Source of the DNA: Rhizobium sp. L1K21
GTDB lineage: Bacteria > Pseudomonadota > Alphaproteobacteria > Rhizobiales > Rhizobiaceae
Length of the DNA stretch: 64,000 bases
Reading direction: 5' to 3'
NCBI RefSeq assembly: GCF_024055895.1
Contig: NZ_JAMXLE010000001.1
Coordinates: 806,001-870,000 of the forward strand
The position numbers were made by a program, and so were the translations under genes. The notes under the pieces are model-generated. The model had not been told where the DNA came from. It saw only the letters and a list, made by a program, of their open reading frames with translations, and searched no databases. Every line of letters begins with the position of its first letter. Within the stretch, counting starts at the first letter, position 1. Below, in pieces: positions 26,284 to 34,784 of this stretch.

Positions 26284-27045
26284 TTATTTCGGCTGCATGC
26301 GCAGTGCACCGTCGAGACGGATCACTTCGCCGTTGATATAGGGATTCTCGATGAGCGATTGCGCCAGATGGGCGAAATCGTCCGGCGTGCCGAGACGTGA
26401 AGGGAAGGGGATGGAGTTGGCCAGTCCCTGTTGAATGTCTTCAGGCAGTTCATCCATGAGCGGGGTCTTGAAAAGGCCCGGTGCGATGGTGAGAACGCGG
26501 ATCCCGATTTTCGTGAACTCACGGGCGGCGGGAAGCGTCAGCGCCACGATGCCGCCCTTTGAGGCAGCATAGGCGGCCTGGCCAATCTGGCCCTCGAAGG
26601 CTGCGACGGAGGCCGTGGAAATGATCACGCCGCGCTCGCCGAATTCGCCGGGTTCGAGCTTCTGCATGCGGTCGGCGGCAAGCCGCATCATGTTGAACGT
26701 GCCGATGAGATTGACGCGGATGACCCGTTCGAAGGCTGAAAGGTCCATGGGGCCATTGCGGCCGACAATGCGTGATGCGGTGCCGATGCCGGCGCAATTG
26801 ACCAACACGCTTGCCGTTCCGTGAGCGGCTTCGAGCTTGTCCAGCGCGGCTGTTGCACTTTCTTCACTGGCCACATCACATTTGGCAAAAGTGCCACCGA
26901 TCTCTGCCGCGATGGCTTCGCCTGCCGTTTCATTCAGGTCGAGAATGCCGACCTTAGCCCCTTGTGCGGCCAGCCGGCGGGCAACGCCAGCACCCAGTCC
27001 CGACGCGCCGCCGGTGATGGCGACTGCCTTTCCCTTGATATCCAT
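26284..27045 (-). CDS. Short-chain dehydrogenase, 3-hydroxyacyl-CoA dehydrogenase type II-like
   Basis: This 253-residue Rossmann enzyme has TGGASGLGAGVARRLAAQGA (NAD(H) loop), a DLNE acidic residue favouring NAD, NCAGIG, the catalytic Ser and YxxxK in ISTASVAAFEGQIGQAAYAASKGG, and APGLFKTPLM. The pattern matches the HSD17B10 / 3-hydroxyacyl-CoA dehydrogenase group. It lies 12 bases after the CoA ligase on the same strand, so it is cotranscribed with it. Oxidation of the 3-hydroxyacyl-CoA made by the hydratase would fit a beta-oxidation-type shortening of hydroxycinnamoyl-CoA; this step is inferred. Confidence 0.88.
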   Translation of the reverse strand: MDIKGKAVAITGGASGLGAGVARRLAAQGAKVGILDLNETAGEAIAAEIGGTFAKCDVASEESATAALDKLEAAHGTASVLVNCAGIGTASRIVGRNGPMDLSAFERVIRVNLIGTFNMMRLAADRMQKLEPGEFGERGVIISTASVAAFEGQIGQAAYAASKGGIVALTLPAAREFTKIGIRVLTIAPGLFKTPLMDELPEDIQQGLANSIPFPSRLGTPDDFAHLAQSLIENPYINGEVIRLDGALRMQPK

Positions 27046-27057
27046 GTCGAAGCCTCC

Positions 27058-28926
27058 CTATTTGCCCTTTTTATCGGCGACGAGAACATGTGCGGGAATG
27101 GTGTCCGCGTAGAGGTCGTCGCATTCCTGTTTTCTGTTGGCCATGACGGCGCGCTGGTTGATCGATCCCTTGTCGGTGATTTCGCTGGCATCGGGGGAAG
27201 GGGGTGTTTCCAGAATGATAACGCGGCTGACAAGCGTCGATGAGCCTGTGGCCTGGCGTGCAAGCGCGTTGATCCCCGACTGAATGCGTTCCACCAGCGC
27301 AGGATGACGGGCAATCACACCGGGGTCTTCCTCGCCGGCGAGCTCGGGAAATTCCGTCCGGCAGGCGTCGTAATCGAGAAACAGCAGGGCACCGATATGC
27401 GGCAGGTCCAGGCCGGTCAGCACCATGTCGCGCACCAGCGGGGCAAGACCGCGGATGGTGGCGGCGCGAACGCCGGCCATGTTCACCCAGGTTCCCGTAT
27501 TCAGCTTGAAGTCTTCCGTGACACGACCGTCGAAGAGCAATCCTTTGGACGGGTCTTCCGGATCGTGGAATTTCAGGGCATCCTGCATGAGATAGTAGCC
27601 CTCTTCGTCGAAGGCTTCCTTGGTCTTGTCGCTCTGTCGCCAGTAGCCAGGCGTAATGGAAGCGCCCTTGACGCGCACTTCCAGCTTCTCGCCATTGGGC
27701 ACGAGCTTCATCTCCGAGCCTGGAACGGGCAGGCCAATTTCTCCCGGGCGTCCCACAGGCCACGTGGTGGTTGCCAGGAATGGCCCGGTTTCCGTCGAGC
27801 CGTAGCCCGTGATGATCATCACTTTCTTGCCAATCGTCTGCTCGCTCATTTCTTCGAGCGCCTGGAAAACGTGATCTGCAAGGCTGGCACCGGCATATTG
27901 GAGGACGTTCAGGCGGGAGTAGAAGCGCTCACGCAGCGTCTTGTTCTGGCGCAGGTGCTCCACCAGCATTTCATAGCCCTTCGGCACGTTGAAATAGAGG
28001 GTTGGGGCAATGTCGAGCAGGTTGTGGACGGTTTTGTGTATGCCAATCGGCGTCGGGCTGCCGTCATCAACATAGAGCGTGCCGCCGTTGAAAATCGTAA
28101 TGCCGACATTGTGATTGCCACCAGCGGTGTGGTTCCAGGGCAACCAGTCAACGAGCACAGGCGGCTCGTCCTTGAGGAAGGCGAGCGTGTCACGGATCAT
28201 GACCTGGTTGGCGCAGAGCATGCGCTGCGTGTTGATGACTGCTTTCGGCTTTCCAGTCGAGCCGGAGGTGAAGAGAAATTTCGCAATCGTGTCAGGGCCG
28301 ACTTCCGACAAGGCGAAATCGACATCTGTGGTTGCCTCACGCGTCATGATTTCAGACAGGTCATGGGCTTCATGGACCGTTGACAGGTCGCCCGTTCCGA
28401 AGACCGGTACGCTTTCCAGAACCACGGCCTTGATGGCATCTTCGTAGAGTTCGATATGTTCTGCGAAGACTAGACCCGGTGTGATCAGATCGAACACATG
28501 ATGAAGCTTGTCGAAATCCTTCGATTTCGTTGAATAGGCAGGCGCAATCGGCGCATGGGGAACGCCGGCCATCATGGAGCCAAGCGCCACGAGCGCGTGG
28601 TTGACCGAATTGCCTGAAAGGATTGCTACAGGGCGATCCACCGATAGGCCCTGATCAATGATGAACTGAGCGACGGAGCGCGCGTATTTGCGCGCTTCGC
28701 CGTAGGTCACCTTTCGCCACTCGCCGTTCGGCAGACGGTCGGCAATGAAGAGGCGATCCGGGGTCTTTTCTGCCCATTCTTCCAGCTTGGCGATCATGGA
28801 AACCGGGACTTCGCTCAATTGATCCTTGGGGCGAATGTACATGACGCCGTCTTTGCCCTTATCAAGCGTGACAGACAGATCACCCATGTTGACTGGCCGG
28901 ATGCCCGGCATATTCACCACTGGCAT
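27058..28926 (-). CDS. Feruloyl-CoA synthetase-like AMP-dependent acid-CoA ligase
   Basis: This 622-residue ANL-family enzyme activates an acid to its CoA thioester via an adenylate. Motifs: the P-loop FLFTSGSTGKPKAVINTQ (about residue 230), DWLPWNHTAGGNHN, YGSTETGPFLATT, and the hinge LLFDGRVTEDFKLNTGTWV. The whole-length character, including DWLPWNHT and FDGR.EDFKL, fits the feruloyl-CoA / trans-feruloyl-CoA synthase group rather than acetyl- or fatty-acyl-CoA ligases. The usual C-terminal catalytic lysine region is modified, as in that group. ATG 28926 follows GGGAGGAGAAA, and a MarR-type palindrome lies 36 bases upstream. It heads an operon with the SDR dehydrogenase. Confidence 0.88.
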   Translation of the reverse strand: MPVVNMPGIRPVNMGDLSVTLDKGKDGVMYIRPKDQLSEVPVSMIAKLEEWAEKTPDRLFIADRLPNGEWRKVTYGEARKYARSVAQFIIDQGLSVDRPVAILSGNSVNHALVALGSMMAGVPHAPIAPAYSTKSKDFDKLHHVFDLITPGLVFAEHIELYEDAIKAVVLESVPVFGTGDLSTVHEAHDLSEIMTREATTDVDFALSEVGPDTIAKFLFTSGSTGKPKAVINTQRMLCANQVMIRDTLAFLKDEPPVLVDWLPWNHTAGGNHNVGITIFNGGTLYVDDGSPTPIGIHKTVHNLLDIAPTLYFNVPKGYEMLVEHLRQNKTLRERFYSRLNVLQYAGASLADHVFQALEEMSEQTIGKKVMIITGYGSTETGPFLATTTWPVGRPGEIGLPVPGSEMKLVPNGEKLEVRVKGASITPGYWRQSDKTKEAFDEEGYYLMQDALKFHDPEDPSKGLLFDGRVTEDFKLNTGTWVNMAGVRAATIRGLAPLVRDMVLTGLDLPHIGALLFLDYDACRTEFPELAGEEDPGVIARHPALVERIQSGINALARQATGSSTLVSRVIILETPPSPDASEITDKGSINQRAVMANRKQECDDLYADTIPAHVLVADKKGK

Positions 28927-28962
28927 GTTTCTCCTCCCAAAGACAATGTGATGCCGAAATTA

Positions 28963-28977
28963 GTTATGTTGTATAAC
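28963..28977. promoter_or_regulatory. MarR-type operator, copy 2
   Basis: GTTATGTTGTATAAC matches GTTATA-N3-TATAAC with one arm mismatch. It lies between the CoA-ligase gene and the divergent EamA gene, close to where the ligase promoter should be. Confidence 0.7.
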
Positions 28978-29138
28978 AAACTTTGGAGTCCGACAAGGGG
29001 AAGTTTGAAGCCGTTTCGGGAAATATGATCAGCAGAATTGAAATGATTTTCAATAAACCTGAACATAATGGAATTCGGCTTGATTCCGATAGCTTCGCAA
29101 ATCATGGTGCTGGCTCGCTTTCAGAAAGTATAGAAGCC

Positions 29139-30044
29139 ATGACCTCCACTGAGACACCGGCCGGGAAGCCCAAGTTTTCCGGACTGGAAATTATTGCGAC
29201 AACCGCACCCTATATTTTCCTTCTTCTTTGGGGTTCGGGATTTGGTGTGGCCAAGGTCGGGCTTCAGCATGTTGAACCGTTGACGTTCCTGACCTTGCGG
29301 TTCGGGATCATCGTTGTTGTCGTCACACCGCTGTTCTTTATTATGCGGCCTTCGAAGCCAACGAACTTCAAGGACTGGTTTCATATCGCTTTTGTCGGCG
29401 TCATGATGCAGGCGGTTTATTTCGGCGCGGCCTTTACCGGTATGAGCCTGGGTGTCTCTGTCGGCGCGGCCGCCGTGATTGCCTCAACCCAACCGTTGAT
29501 CGTTGCGCTGGCGTCTCCCTTCGTCACCGGCGAGCGTTTGAGCGGGCTCAAATGGCTGGGGCTTCTGATTGGTGCGGCGGGTGCGGTTACGGTTGTTGTG
29601 GCCGGAACGCGCTTTGATGGGACGATCGATTATGGGCTGGCTTTCAGTGTGCTGTCAGCGCTCGGCATGTCGGCAGGGACGCTCTATCAGAAGCGTTTCC
29701 CGGTCGTCGCCCATCCGGTGACGGTCAATTTCGTGCATTATTGGGTCGGCCTTCTCGGCGTGCTTCCGCTGGCGCTTATGTTGGAGACCATGCAGGTGGA
29801 ATGGGCGGGCGAGCTGATTGCCGCATTGAGCTGGCTGGTGGTGGCAAACTCTATCGTTGCCATTTCGCTGTTGCTGTTCATGATCCGCAGGTCAGACGCG
29901 TCGCGGGTTTCTGCTCTATTCTTCCTCGTGCCACCGGTATCGGCGGTTTATGGATGGGCGCTGCTGGGTGAGGTGCTCACCGCGGGTTCACTTGCCGGGA
30001 TGGGCCTGACTGTTTTCGGTGTCTGGCTTGTCTCCCGGCATTGA
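29139..30044 (+). CDS. EamA/DMT-family transporter in the hydroxycinnamate region
   Basis: This protein of about 301 residues has ten hydrophobic helices in two EamA repeats (IFLLLWGSGFGVAKVGLQHVEPLTFLTLRF at the start; FLVPPVSAVYGWALLGEVLTAGSLAGMGLTVFG at the end). ATG 29139 gives the normal family length; earlier in-frame ATGs at 29025 and 29043 would add a polar tail without a good ribosome-binding site. It is divergent from the CoA ligase across a MarR-type operator and convergent with dctM, so it is probably part of the regulon, perhaps exporting a toxic aromatic intermediate. The substrate is not known. Confidence 0.82.
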   Translation: MTSTETPAGKPKFSGLEIIATTAPYIFLLLWGSGFGVAKVGLQHVEPLTFLTLRFGIIVVVVTPLFFIMRPSKPTNFKDWFHIAFVGVMMQAVYFGAAFTGMSLGVSVGAAAVIASTQPLIVALASPFVTGERLSGLKWLGLLIGAAGAVTVVVAGTRFDGTIDYGLAFSVLSALGMSAGTLYQKRFPVVAHPVTVNFVHYWVGLLGVLPLALMLETMQVEWAGELIAALSWLVVANSIVAISLLLFMIRRSDASRVSALFFLVPPVSAVYGWALLGEVLTAGSLAGMGLTVFGVWLVSRH

Positions 30045-30055
30045 GCTTCATTGTA

Positions 30056-31378
30056 TCAATAGAGCATACGCACCAGAACCAGGCTGATTGCCGGGAACAT
30101 GGTCAGAATGATGATGCGCAACAGATCGGCGCTGATGAAGGGCACGATACCGGCATAGGTTTCCCGTGTCGGCGTATCTTTCGCCAGCGCATTGATGATG
30201 AATAGATTGAGCCCCACAGGTGGCGTTATCAACCCGATCTCAGCCACCATCAGGATGAGAATGCCGAACCAAAGGGCGAATTCTTCCGGTGGCAGGCCGA
30301 AGTCCATGGCCGTGACGATGGGGAAGAAGATCGGCACCGTCAGCAGGATCATCGACATGGAATCCATGATGCAGCCAAAGATGATGTAGAGCAGCAGAAT
30401 GATGCTGAGCACCAGCATGGGGGAGAAGCCCTGGGTGACCACCCATTCCGCGCCAATCTGCGGCAGGCGCGAAAAGGCGAGGAAGGCATTGTAGGTGCCG
30501 GCACCGAGAACGATGAAGAAAATCATGCCGGTGGACACAGCCGTCTCCTTGAAGCAGGCGATCAGTTCCCTGCGGTTCAGGCCACCCTTTGCCCAGGCGA
30601 TCAGGCCCGTGCCTGCCGAACCGATGGCGGCTGCTTCTGTCGGGGTAAACCAGCCCAGATAGATACCGCCGACAACCAGAATGAAGATTGCCATGACCGG
30701 CCAGACGTCGAGAATGACGGGTATGCGCTCACGCCACGGCATACGGTCGCGATGACCTGCGCTTTCAGGCTTCAGGCGAACATAGATTGCTATCACCACC
30801 ATGTAGGAGACGGCTGCCAGCATGCCGGGTATGAATGCGGCCATGAACAGCTTGGCGATATTCTGCTCGGCAAGGATTGCGTAAATGACGAGAACGACGG
30901 ATGGCGGAATGAGAATGCCAAGCGTGCCGCCGGCTGCCAGTGCGGCAGTGGAAATGCCGCCTGCATAGCCATATTTGCGCAGTTCCGGCAGGGCCGCCTG
31001 CGCCATGGTTGCCGCGGTGGCGAGCGAGGAGCCGCAGATGGCACCAAAGCCCGCACAAGCGCCCACTGCGGCCATGGCAACGCCGCCTTTGCGGTGGCCA
31101 AGAAATGCTTGTGCGGCCTTGAACAGTGCAGTCGACATGCCGCCGCGGGCCGCAAACTGCCCCATGAGCAGGAAGAGCGGAATGATGGACAGCGAATAGC
31201 TGGAAAAGGTGCTCCACGTGTCCGTTTTCAGCTTGGACAGAACGACGACCCAGCGGCCGGTGACCTCATAGGTGCCGACAATACCGACGAGCAGCATCGC
31301 AGCCCCGATTGGAATGCGCAGGAAGATCAGCGCGATGAGGATAGGGAAGGACCAGAGCCCGATTTCAAAGCTGCTCAT
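30056..31378 (-). CDS. dctM: TRAP transporter large permease subunit (DctM type)
   Basis: This 440-residue inner-membrane protein has the 12-helix DctM fold: LIALIFLRIPIGAAMLLVGIVG at the start, ARGGMSTALFKAAQAFLGHRKGGVAMAAVGACAGFGAICGSSLATAATM, AAGGTLGILIPPSVVLVIYA, and ITPPVGLNLFIINALA near the end. It catalyses sodium-driven uptake of an organic acid delivered by DctP. The start overlaps the dctQ stop as ATGA. The operon dctP-dctQ-dctM lies downstream of a MarR-type operator shared with hydroxycinnamate genes, so aromatic acids are likely substrates. The symbol names the subunit type, not the substrate. Confidence 0.93.
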   Translation of the reverse strand: MSSFEIGLWSFPILIALIFLRIPIGAAMLLVGIVGTYEVTGRWVVVLSKLKTDTWSTFSSYSLSIIPLFLLMGQFAARGGMSTALFKAAQAFLGHRKGGVAMAAVGACAGFGAICGSSLATAATMAQAALPELRKYGYAGGISTAALAAGGTLGILIPPSVVLVIYAILAEQNIAKLFMAAFIPGMLAAVSYMVVIAIYVRLKPESAGHRDRMPWRERIPVILDVWPVMAIFILVVGGIYLGWFTPTEAAAIGSAGTGLIAWAKGGLNRRELIACFKETAVSTGMIFFIVLGAGTYNAFLAFSRLPQIGAEWVVTQGFSPMLVLSIILLLYIIFGCIMDSMSMILLTVPIFFPIVTAMDFGLPPEEFALWFGILILMVAEIGLITPPVGLNLFIINALAKDTPTRETYAGIVPFISADLLRIIILTMFPAISLVLVRMLY

Positions 31379-31920
31379 CAGTGTCCCCCGGAGCCGACTT
31401 CAAGAGTGGTGTTGGTGCGCAGATCATGGATGTCGCGCCATACGGTGAAGAGCGTCACGATGCACAGGAGAACCATGATCACAGCGGAAAAGGCAAACCC
31501 CCACCAGATGGGAAAGGCCAGAATGAAGCTTGTTTCGCCTGAATCGTATTTGTCGATGGCACCCAGAATGTGCCGCCAGGTCAGAAGAAGTGTGAGACCG
31601 GCGATCACGAGGTCGCCCAGAAGCTGTGTCAGGAGCATCGCCCGGTTGCCAAACGGCATGATGAAGAGATCGACGCCGACATGGCCGCGCGCCAGCTGGC
31701 AATAGGGCAGAAAACCGAAAACGGCGAGGCCGACAAACGTTTCCACCAGCTCGTAGTCGCCGGGAATTGAGGACAGACCCAAGGGAATGGCCAAGCGGCC
31801 GGCAATGCTCAATGAGGTGATGATGACGGCGATGAGCAGAAAAACACCGCTCAAGAGTGCCAGCCAAAGAGCAAGCGAACCCATCGCCTTCTCAGCCTTG
31901 GCATAAAAGCTACCGTTCAA
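31378..31920 (-). CDS. dctQ: TRAP transporter small permease subunit (DctQ type)
   Basis: This 180-residue protein has four membrane helices (LALWLALLSGVFLLIAVIITSL, ELVETFVGLAVFGFLPYCQL, LLTQLLGDLVIAGLTLLLTW, WGFAFSAVIMVLLCIVTLF) and the GHVGVDLF motif of DctQ. It bridges the binding protein and the large subunit. It is preceded by a strong intergenic hairpin after dctP and followed by dctM with a 1-base ATGA overlap. Confidence 0.9.
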   Translation of the reverse strand: MNGSFYAKAEKAMGSLALWLALLSGVFLLIAVIITSLSIAGRLAIPLGLSSIPGDYELVETFVGLAVFGFLPYCQLARGHVGVDLFIMPFGNRAMLLTQLLGDLVIAGLTLLLTWRHILGAIDKYDSGETSFILAFPIWWGFAFSAVIMVLLCIVTLFTVWRDIHDLRTNTTLEVGSGGH

Positions 31921-31965
31921 TGGAATCCCCCGGTTTATTTTTGTTTACGCGCTTCTTTGCAAGAA

Positions 31966-31991
31966 GATCGCGGGGAAGGGTCCCCGCGATC
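31966..31991 (-). terminator. Intercistronic hairpin between dctP and dctQ
   Basis: A perfect 11-bp stem (GATCGCGGGGA with TCCCCGCGATC) encloses an AGGG loop 35 bases after the dctP stop. Only a short TTCTT follows in the transcript direction, so it more likely protects the dctP message or attenuates read-through, giving excess binding protein over permease. Confidence 0.65.
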
Positions 31992-32026
31992 CTTTTCACA
32001 TCAGATAAAAGGCACAATTGTGCGAA

Positions 32027-33061
32027 TTACATCGCTGTGTACTTGGCCACCAGGTCCTGGGCGTCCTTGTAAAGGCCGGTTCCATCGAGACCCTTGTCGT
32101 CCATTTCCTTGACCCAGTCCTGGCTGACCTTGTCGGCAACTTCCTGCCAGCGTGCTGTTTCTTCTTCAGAAAGCGTCACGATTTCGTTGTTGTCCTTTTC
32201 GGCAATCGCAAGACCAGCTGCATCGCCGTCGGCCATGGCCTGACCGAATGCCTTGGCAACTTCCATGCCGGTATTGTCATCGATAACCTTTTTCAGGTCA
32301 TCCGGCAGGTTGTCGTAGGTGTCCTTGTTCATCGCAAAAAGGAAGGTTGCGGTGTAGAGCGCCTTGCCGCCGGAGAACTGGGTATGGTGGGGAGCAAGCT
32401 CTGACACTTTCACCGTCGGGGTTACTTCCCACGGAATAACCGTGCCATCGATAACGCCCTTGGAGAGGGCTTCCGGAACAGCGGGAACCGGCATGCCGAT
32501 GGCGCTGGCGCCAAGCGTGGTCAACATGCTGTTCACCACGCGCGATGTGCCGCGCAGCTTCTTGCCGTTCAGGTCTTCCATCTTGGTGATGGCAGCTTCA
32601 CGCATATGGATGAGGCCAGGGCCATGCACATGCACGGCAATGACGTGATAGTCCTTGAACTCGTCCGTGAGGTGCTTTTCGTAATATTCCTGAAATGCCA
32701 TGGAAGAGGCGACAGGGTTGGTCACCATGAACGGAAGCTCAAAGGCTTCTGTCTTGGGGAAGCGGCCTGGTGTGTAGCCGATCACTGTCCAGATCAAGTC
32801 CACAACGCCGTCCTTGACCTGATCCACCAGATCAGATGGCTTTCCACCGAGCTGCATGGCCGGGTAATGCTCGATGGCGATACGCCCGCCAGATTCATCC
32901 TGAACCTTCTTGATCCAAGGGTCGATCGCCTTGGCGGGAATCGTCGCCTGTGGCGGCAGCATCTGGTGAAGGCGCAATGTAACGTCGGCTGCGAAGGCGC
33001 TGCCCGTCATCGCCAGCATTGCTGCACCCGTAAGGGCAGCCTTAAGCATCTTGTTTAACAT
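32027..33061 (-). CDS. dctP: TRAP transporter solute-binding protein (DctP type)
   Basis: This 344-residue periplasmic protein starts at ATG 33061 behind GGGAGGAA and has a signal peptide (LKAALTGAAMLAMTGSAFAAD). The DctP fold is evident: LRLHQMLPPQATIPAKAIDPWIKKVQDESGGRIAIEHYPAMQLGG, DLIWTVIGYTPGRFP, and the arginine-containing binding strand KKLRGTSRVVNSMLTTLGA. A MarR-type palindrome lies about 160 bases upstream. Known relatives such as TarP and CouP-type proteins bind aromatic or hydroxycinnamic acids; that substrate class is inferred from the shared operator. Confidence 0.92.
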   Translation of the reverse strand: MLNKMLKAALTGAAMLAMTGSAFAADVTLRLHQMLPPQATIPAKAIDPWIKKVQDESGGRIAIEHYPAMQLGGKPSDLVDQVKDGVVDLIWTVIGYTPGRFPKTEAFELPFMVTNPVASSMAFQEYYEKHLTDEFKDYHVIAVHVHGPGLIHMREAAITKMEDLNGKKLRGTSRVVNSMLTTLGASAIGMPVPAVPEALSKGVIDGTVIPWEVTPTVKVSELAPHHTQFSGGKALYTATFLFAMNKDTYDNLPDDLKKVIDDNTGMEVAKAFGQAMADGDAAGLAIAEKDNNEIVTLSEEETARWQEVADKVSQDWVKEMDDKGLDGTGLYKDAQDLVAKYTAM

Positions 33062-33222
33062 ATATTATTCCTCCCTGAAGGCGGCCCGTGTGGTGCCGCA
33101 AGTTCTCCCTCAAGCTAAAACGGGGTGAGTTTTAACCGCAAATGCCCCGGCTCCCCCCTTTAGCACTGACAGCCAAATTAGCATTGTTTTCCCAAGCTAA
33201 AAAGGCTGTCCGCGAAAAAGAT

Positions 33223-33237
33223 GCTATAACGTATAAC
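33223..33237. promoter_or_regulatory. MarR-type operator, copy 3
   Basis: GCTATAACGTATAAC matches GTTATA-N3-TATAAC with one arm mismatch. It lies in the gap upstream of dctP and downstream of the J-domain-like gene, where the TRAP-operon promoter should be. Confidence 0.7.
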
Positions 33238-33298
33238 TTTTCTATATTGGACTTTGGTAGGGGGTGAAAACCAAACCGCCTTTGCCCATCGGCTTCAG

Positions 33299-33802
33299 TT
33301 ACCGCGCTTTGGACATCCCGCTTGCAGATTTCTGCAACTTCATCGCTTCGTCGATCAGCAGATTGGCAATTTTCATGCGCATATTGGCCTTTTCGCGCCA
33401 CTCCGGCGGCACCCTGTCCGGGTGATTGATGCGGGCGAATTGACGGCGGCTTTCAATCAGCTTGGCGGTGGTGTCTTTGTCGGATATTCCGAGGTCGTGG
33501 GCGATTTCCTCGAGACTGAGGCGCTCAAACGGTGCCGGATCGAAGTCCGAGGCTGCGGATGAGCTTTCCCTCGTCGCATCCGCTGTCATTTCATCATCGA
33601 CAAGATCGAAATAGGCTTTGCCGAGCATATTCGAGACGCCGGGGTCTTCGCGCAGCGTGGATGTCAATAGGAAGCTGGAGCCGAGCCCGCGCGCACCTGT
33701 CCAGGCTTGCTGATGGGTTTGAGCACCGCCTTCGCCACGCTCTTCCCACTCTTCCTCCAAACGTGCCATTACGGCATCGAAAATGCTTTGACCGATGATC
33801 AT
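33299..33802 (-). CDS. Protein with a degenerate C-terminal J domain
   Basis: This 167-residue soluble protein carries LGISDKDTTAKLIESRRQFARINHPDRVPPEWREKANMRMKIANLLIDEAM near its end, which keeps the helix II-HPD-helix III pattern of a J domain. The N-terminal 90 residues (ARLEEEWEERGEGG, GARGLGSSFLLTSTLREDPGVSNMLGKAYFDLV) are not recognised. J domains stimulate the ATPase of DnaK-type chaperones through HPD, so a role as a dedicated co-chaperone or adaptor is possible. The ribosome-binding site before ATG 33802 is weak. It is not obviously in an operon. Confidence 0.65.
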   Translation of the reverse strand: MIIGQSIFDAVMARLEEEWEERGEGGAQTHQQAWTGARGLGSSFLLTSTLREDPGVSNMLGKAYFDLVDDEMTADATRESSSAASDFDPAPFERLSLEEIAHDLGISDKDTTAKLIESRRQFARINHPDRVPPEWREKANMRMKIANLLIDEAMKLQKSASGMSKAR

Positions 33803-33882
33803 GTTTCGCGCCGTTGTCGGTTTCCGATCGTTGATTGAGACAAATCACGGAAGCATTTCGCGAAACTTGTGGGCAGGCTTCA

Positions 33883-34007
33883 TTGAAATGTCATGTTGAC
33901 GCACTATATAGAAATCATACGAAGCTTTGGAGCCACGGATGTACTGGCGCGAAGACTTCGTTCGAAGGAAGGTCAGGCAAATGGTTGCTTGGCCTTTTTT
34001 GTTTTTT
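33883..34007 (+). ncRNA. Candidate small RNA with its own promoter and terminator
   Basis: A sigma-70-like promoter (TTGAAA at 33883-33888, 16-base spacer, TATATA at 33905-33910) is followed within 100 bases by a strong terminator: a 12-bp stem with two G-U pairs (33969-33980 with 33985-33996), an ATGG loop and TTTTTGTTTTTT-type tail. Both read on the plus strand, while the flanking genes are on the minus strand and no convincing plus-strand open frame exists. A transcript of about 90 nt starting near 33917 is inferred. No known RNA family was recognised. Confidence 0.45.
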
Positions 34008-34028
34008 GCGCCGCTCTCGATAGGTGGT

Positions 34029-34784
34029 TTAATCCAGCGTCACGATCCCCATTGAGGCGAGAATATTTTCGTGCTGGTCGCTGCTGACAACCACCCTGCG
34101 GTGAGAACCCATGGCGGCGAAATCGATCTGGTCGAAACTCGCATGCGCCAGAATTGCGCCATCCAGAACGGCCTCGCTGAAATCAGCATTGTTCAGCGCC
34201 GAACCGCGCAGACTTGCATGACTGAGACCACAGCCGGCAAAATTGGCGTCGCGAAGGTCGCAGCTTTCCAGGCGGCTTTCCGTCAGGTCCATTGATGAGA
34301 AGTCGGCATATTGCAGCTTGCATTTTTCCGCGGTCAGGCCACCGAACATCGTTTTGGTGGCGATTTTGCGGTGAACGTTCAGGTCGAACTTGACGCCCTG
34401 GGCCGAACAATCCTCCAGCGTCAAACCATAGGCCTCGCAGCCGATGAACTTGTTGAGCGAAATGTTGCAGCGCCGGAAGCTTGCCTTGGAGAGCTCGCAA
34501 TAGCGCCAGACCGAGCCCGTTTCGTCTTCGCAGAAATGGCAATCTTCGAAAACCGCTTCCTTGAATGAACAGCCTTTGAAATCGCAGTTGATGAAGTTGC
34601 AACGTTGGAACGTTGAGAGTTCGAGAACGCAGTCGCAAAATCGGCTGTTCCGAAATGTCTTGTCCGCAACAAGCGCATCTTCCCGATCTTTCTTATCGAG
34701 CACAGCATCACTGATTAGCGCGCTACCGGGTATTAACCAGGTGGGCAGTTGGTTGGACACGGTCGGTTTCTGGTCGGCGCTCAA
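34029..34784 (-). CDS. Pentapeptide-repeat protein
   Basis: This 251-residue protein is built of repeated A(D/N)LXX-like pentapeptides over residues about 50-225, for example NSRFCDCVLEL, CNFINCDFKGCSFKEAVFEDCHF, KASFRRCNISLNKF, LRDANFAGCGLSHASLRGSALNNADFSEAVLDGAIL. Such repeats fold into a right-handed quadrilateral beta-helix; some members mimic DNA and protect gyrase, many are unknown. It is unusually rich in cysteine. The TTG start at 34784 overlaps the transglutaminase stop, so it is translated as the last gene of the ATP-grasp/alpha-E/transglutaminase operon. Its exact start is uncertain. Confidence 0.8.
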   Translation of the reverse strand: MSADQKPTVSNQLPTWLIPGSALISDAVLDKKDREDALVADKTFRNSRFCDCVLELSTFQRCNFINCDFKGCSFKEAVFEDCHFCEDETGSVWRYCELSKASFRRCNISLNKFIGCEAYGLTLEDCSAQGVKFDLNVHRKIATKTMFGGLTAEKCKLQYADFSSMDLTESRLESCDLRDANFAGCGLSHASLRGSALNNADFSEAVLDGAILAHASFDQIDFAAMGSHRRVVVSSDQHENILASMGIVTLD

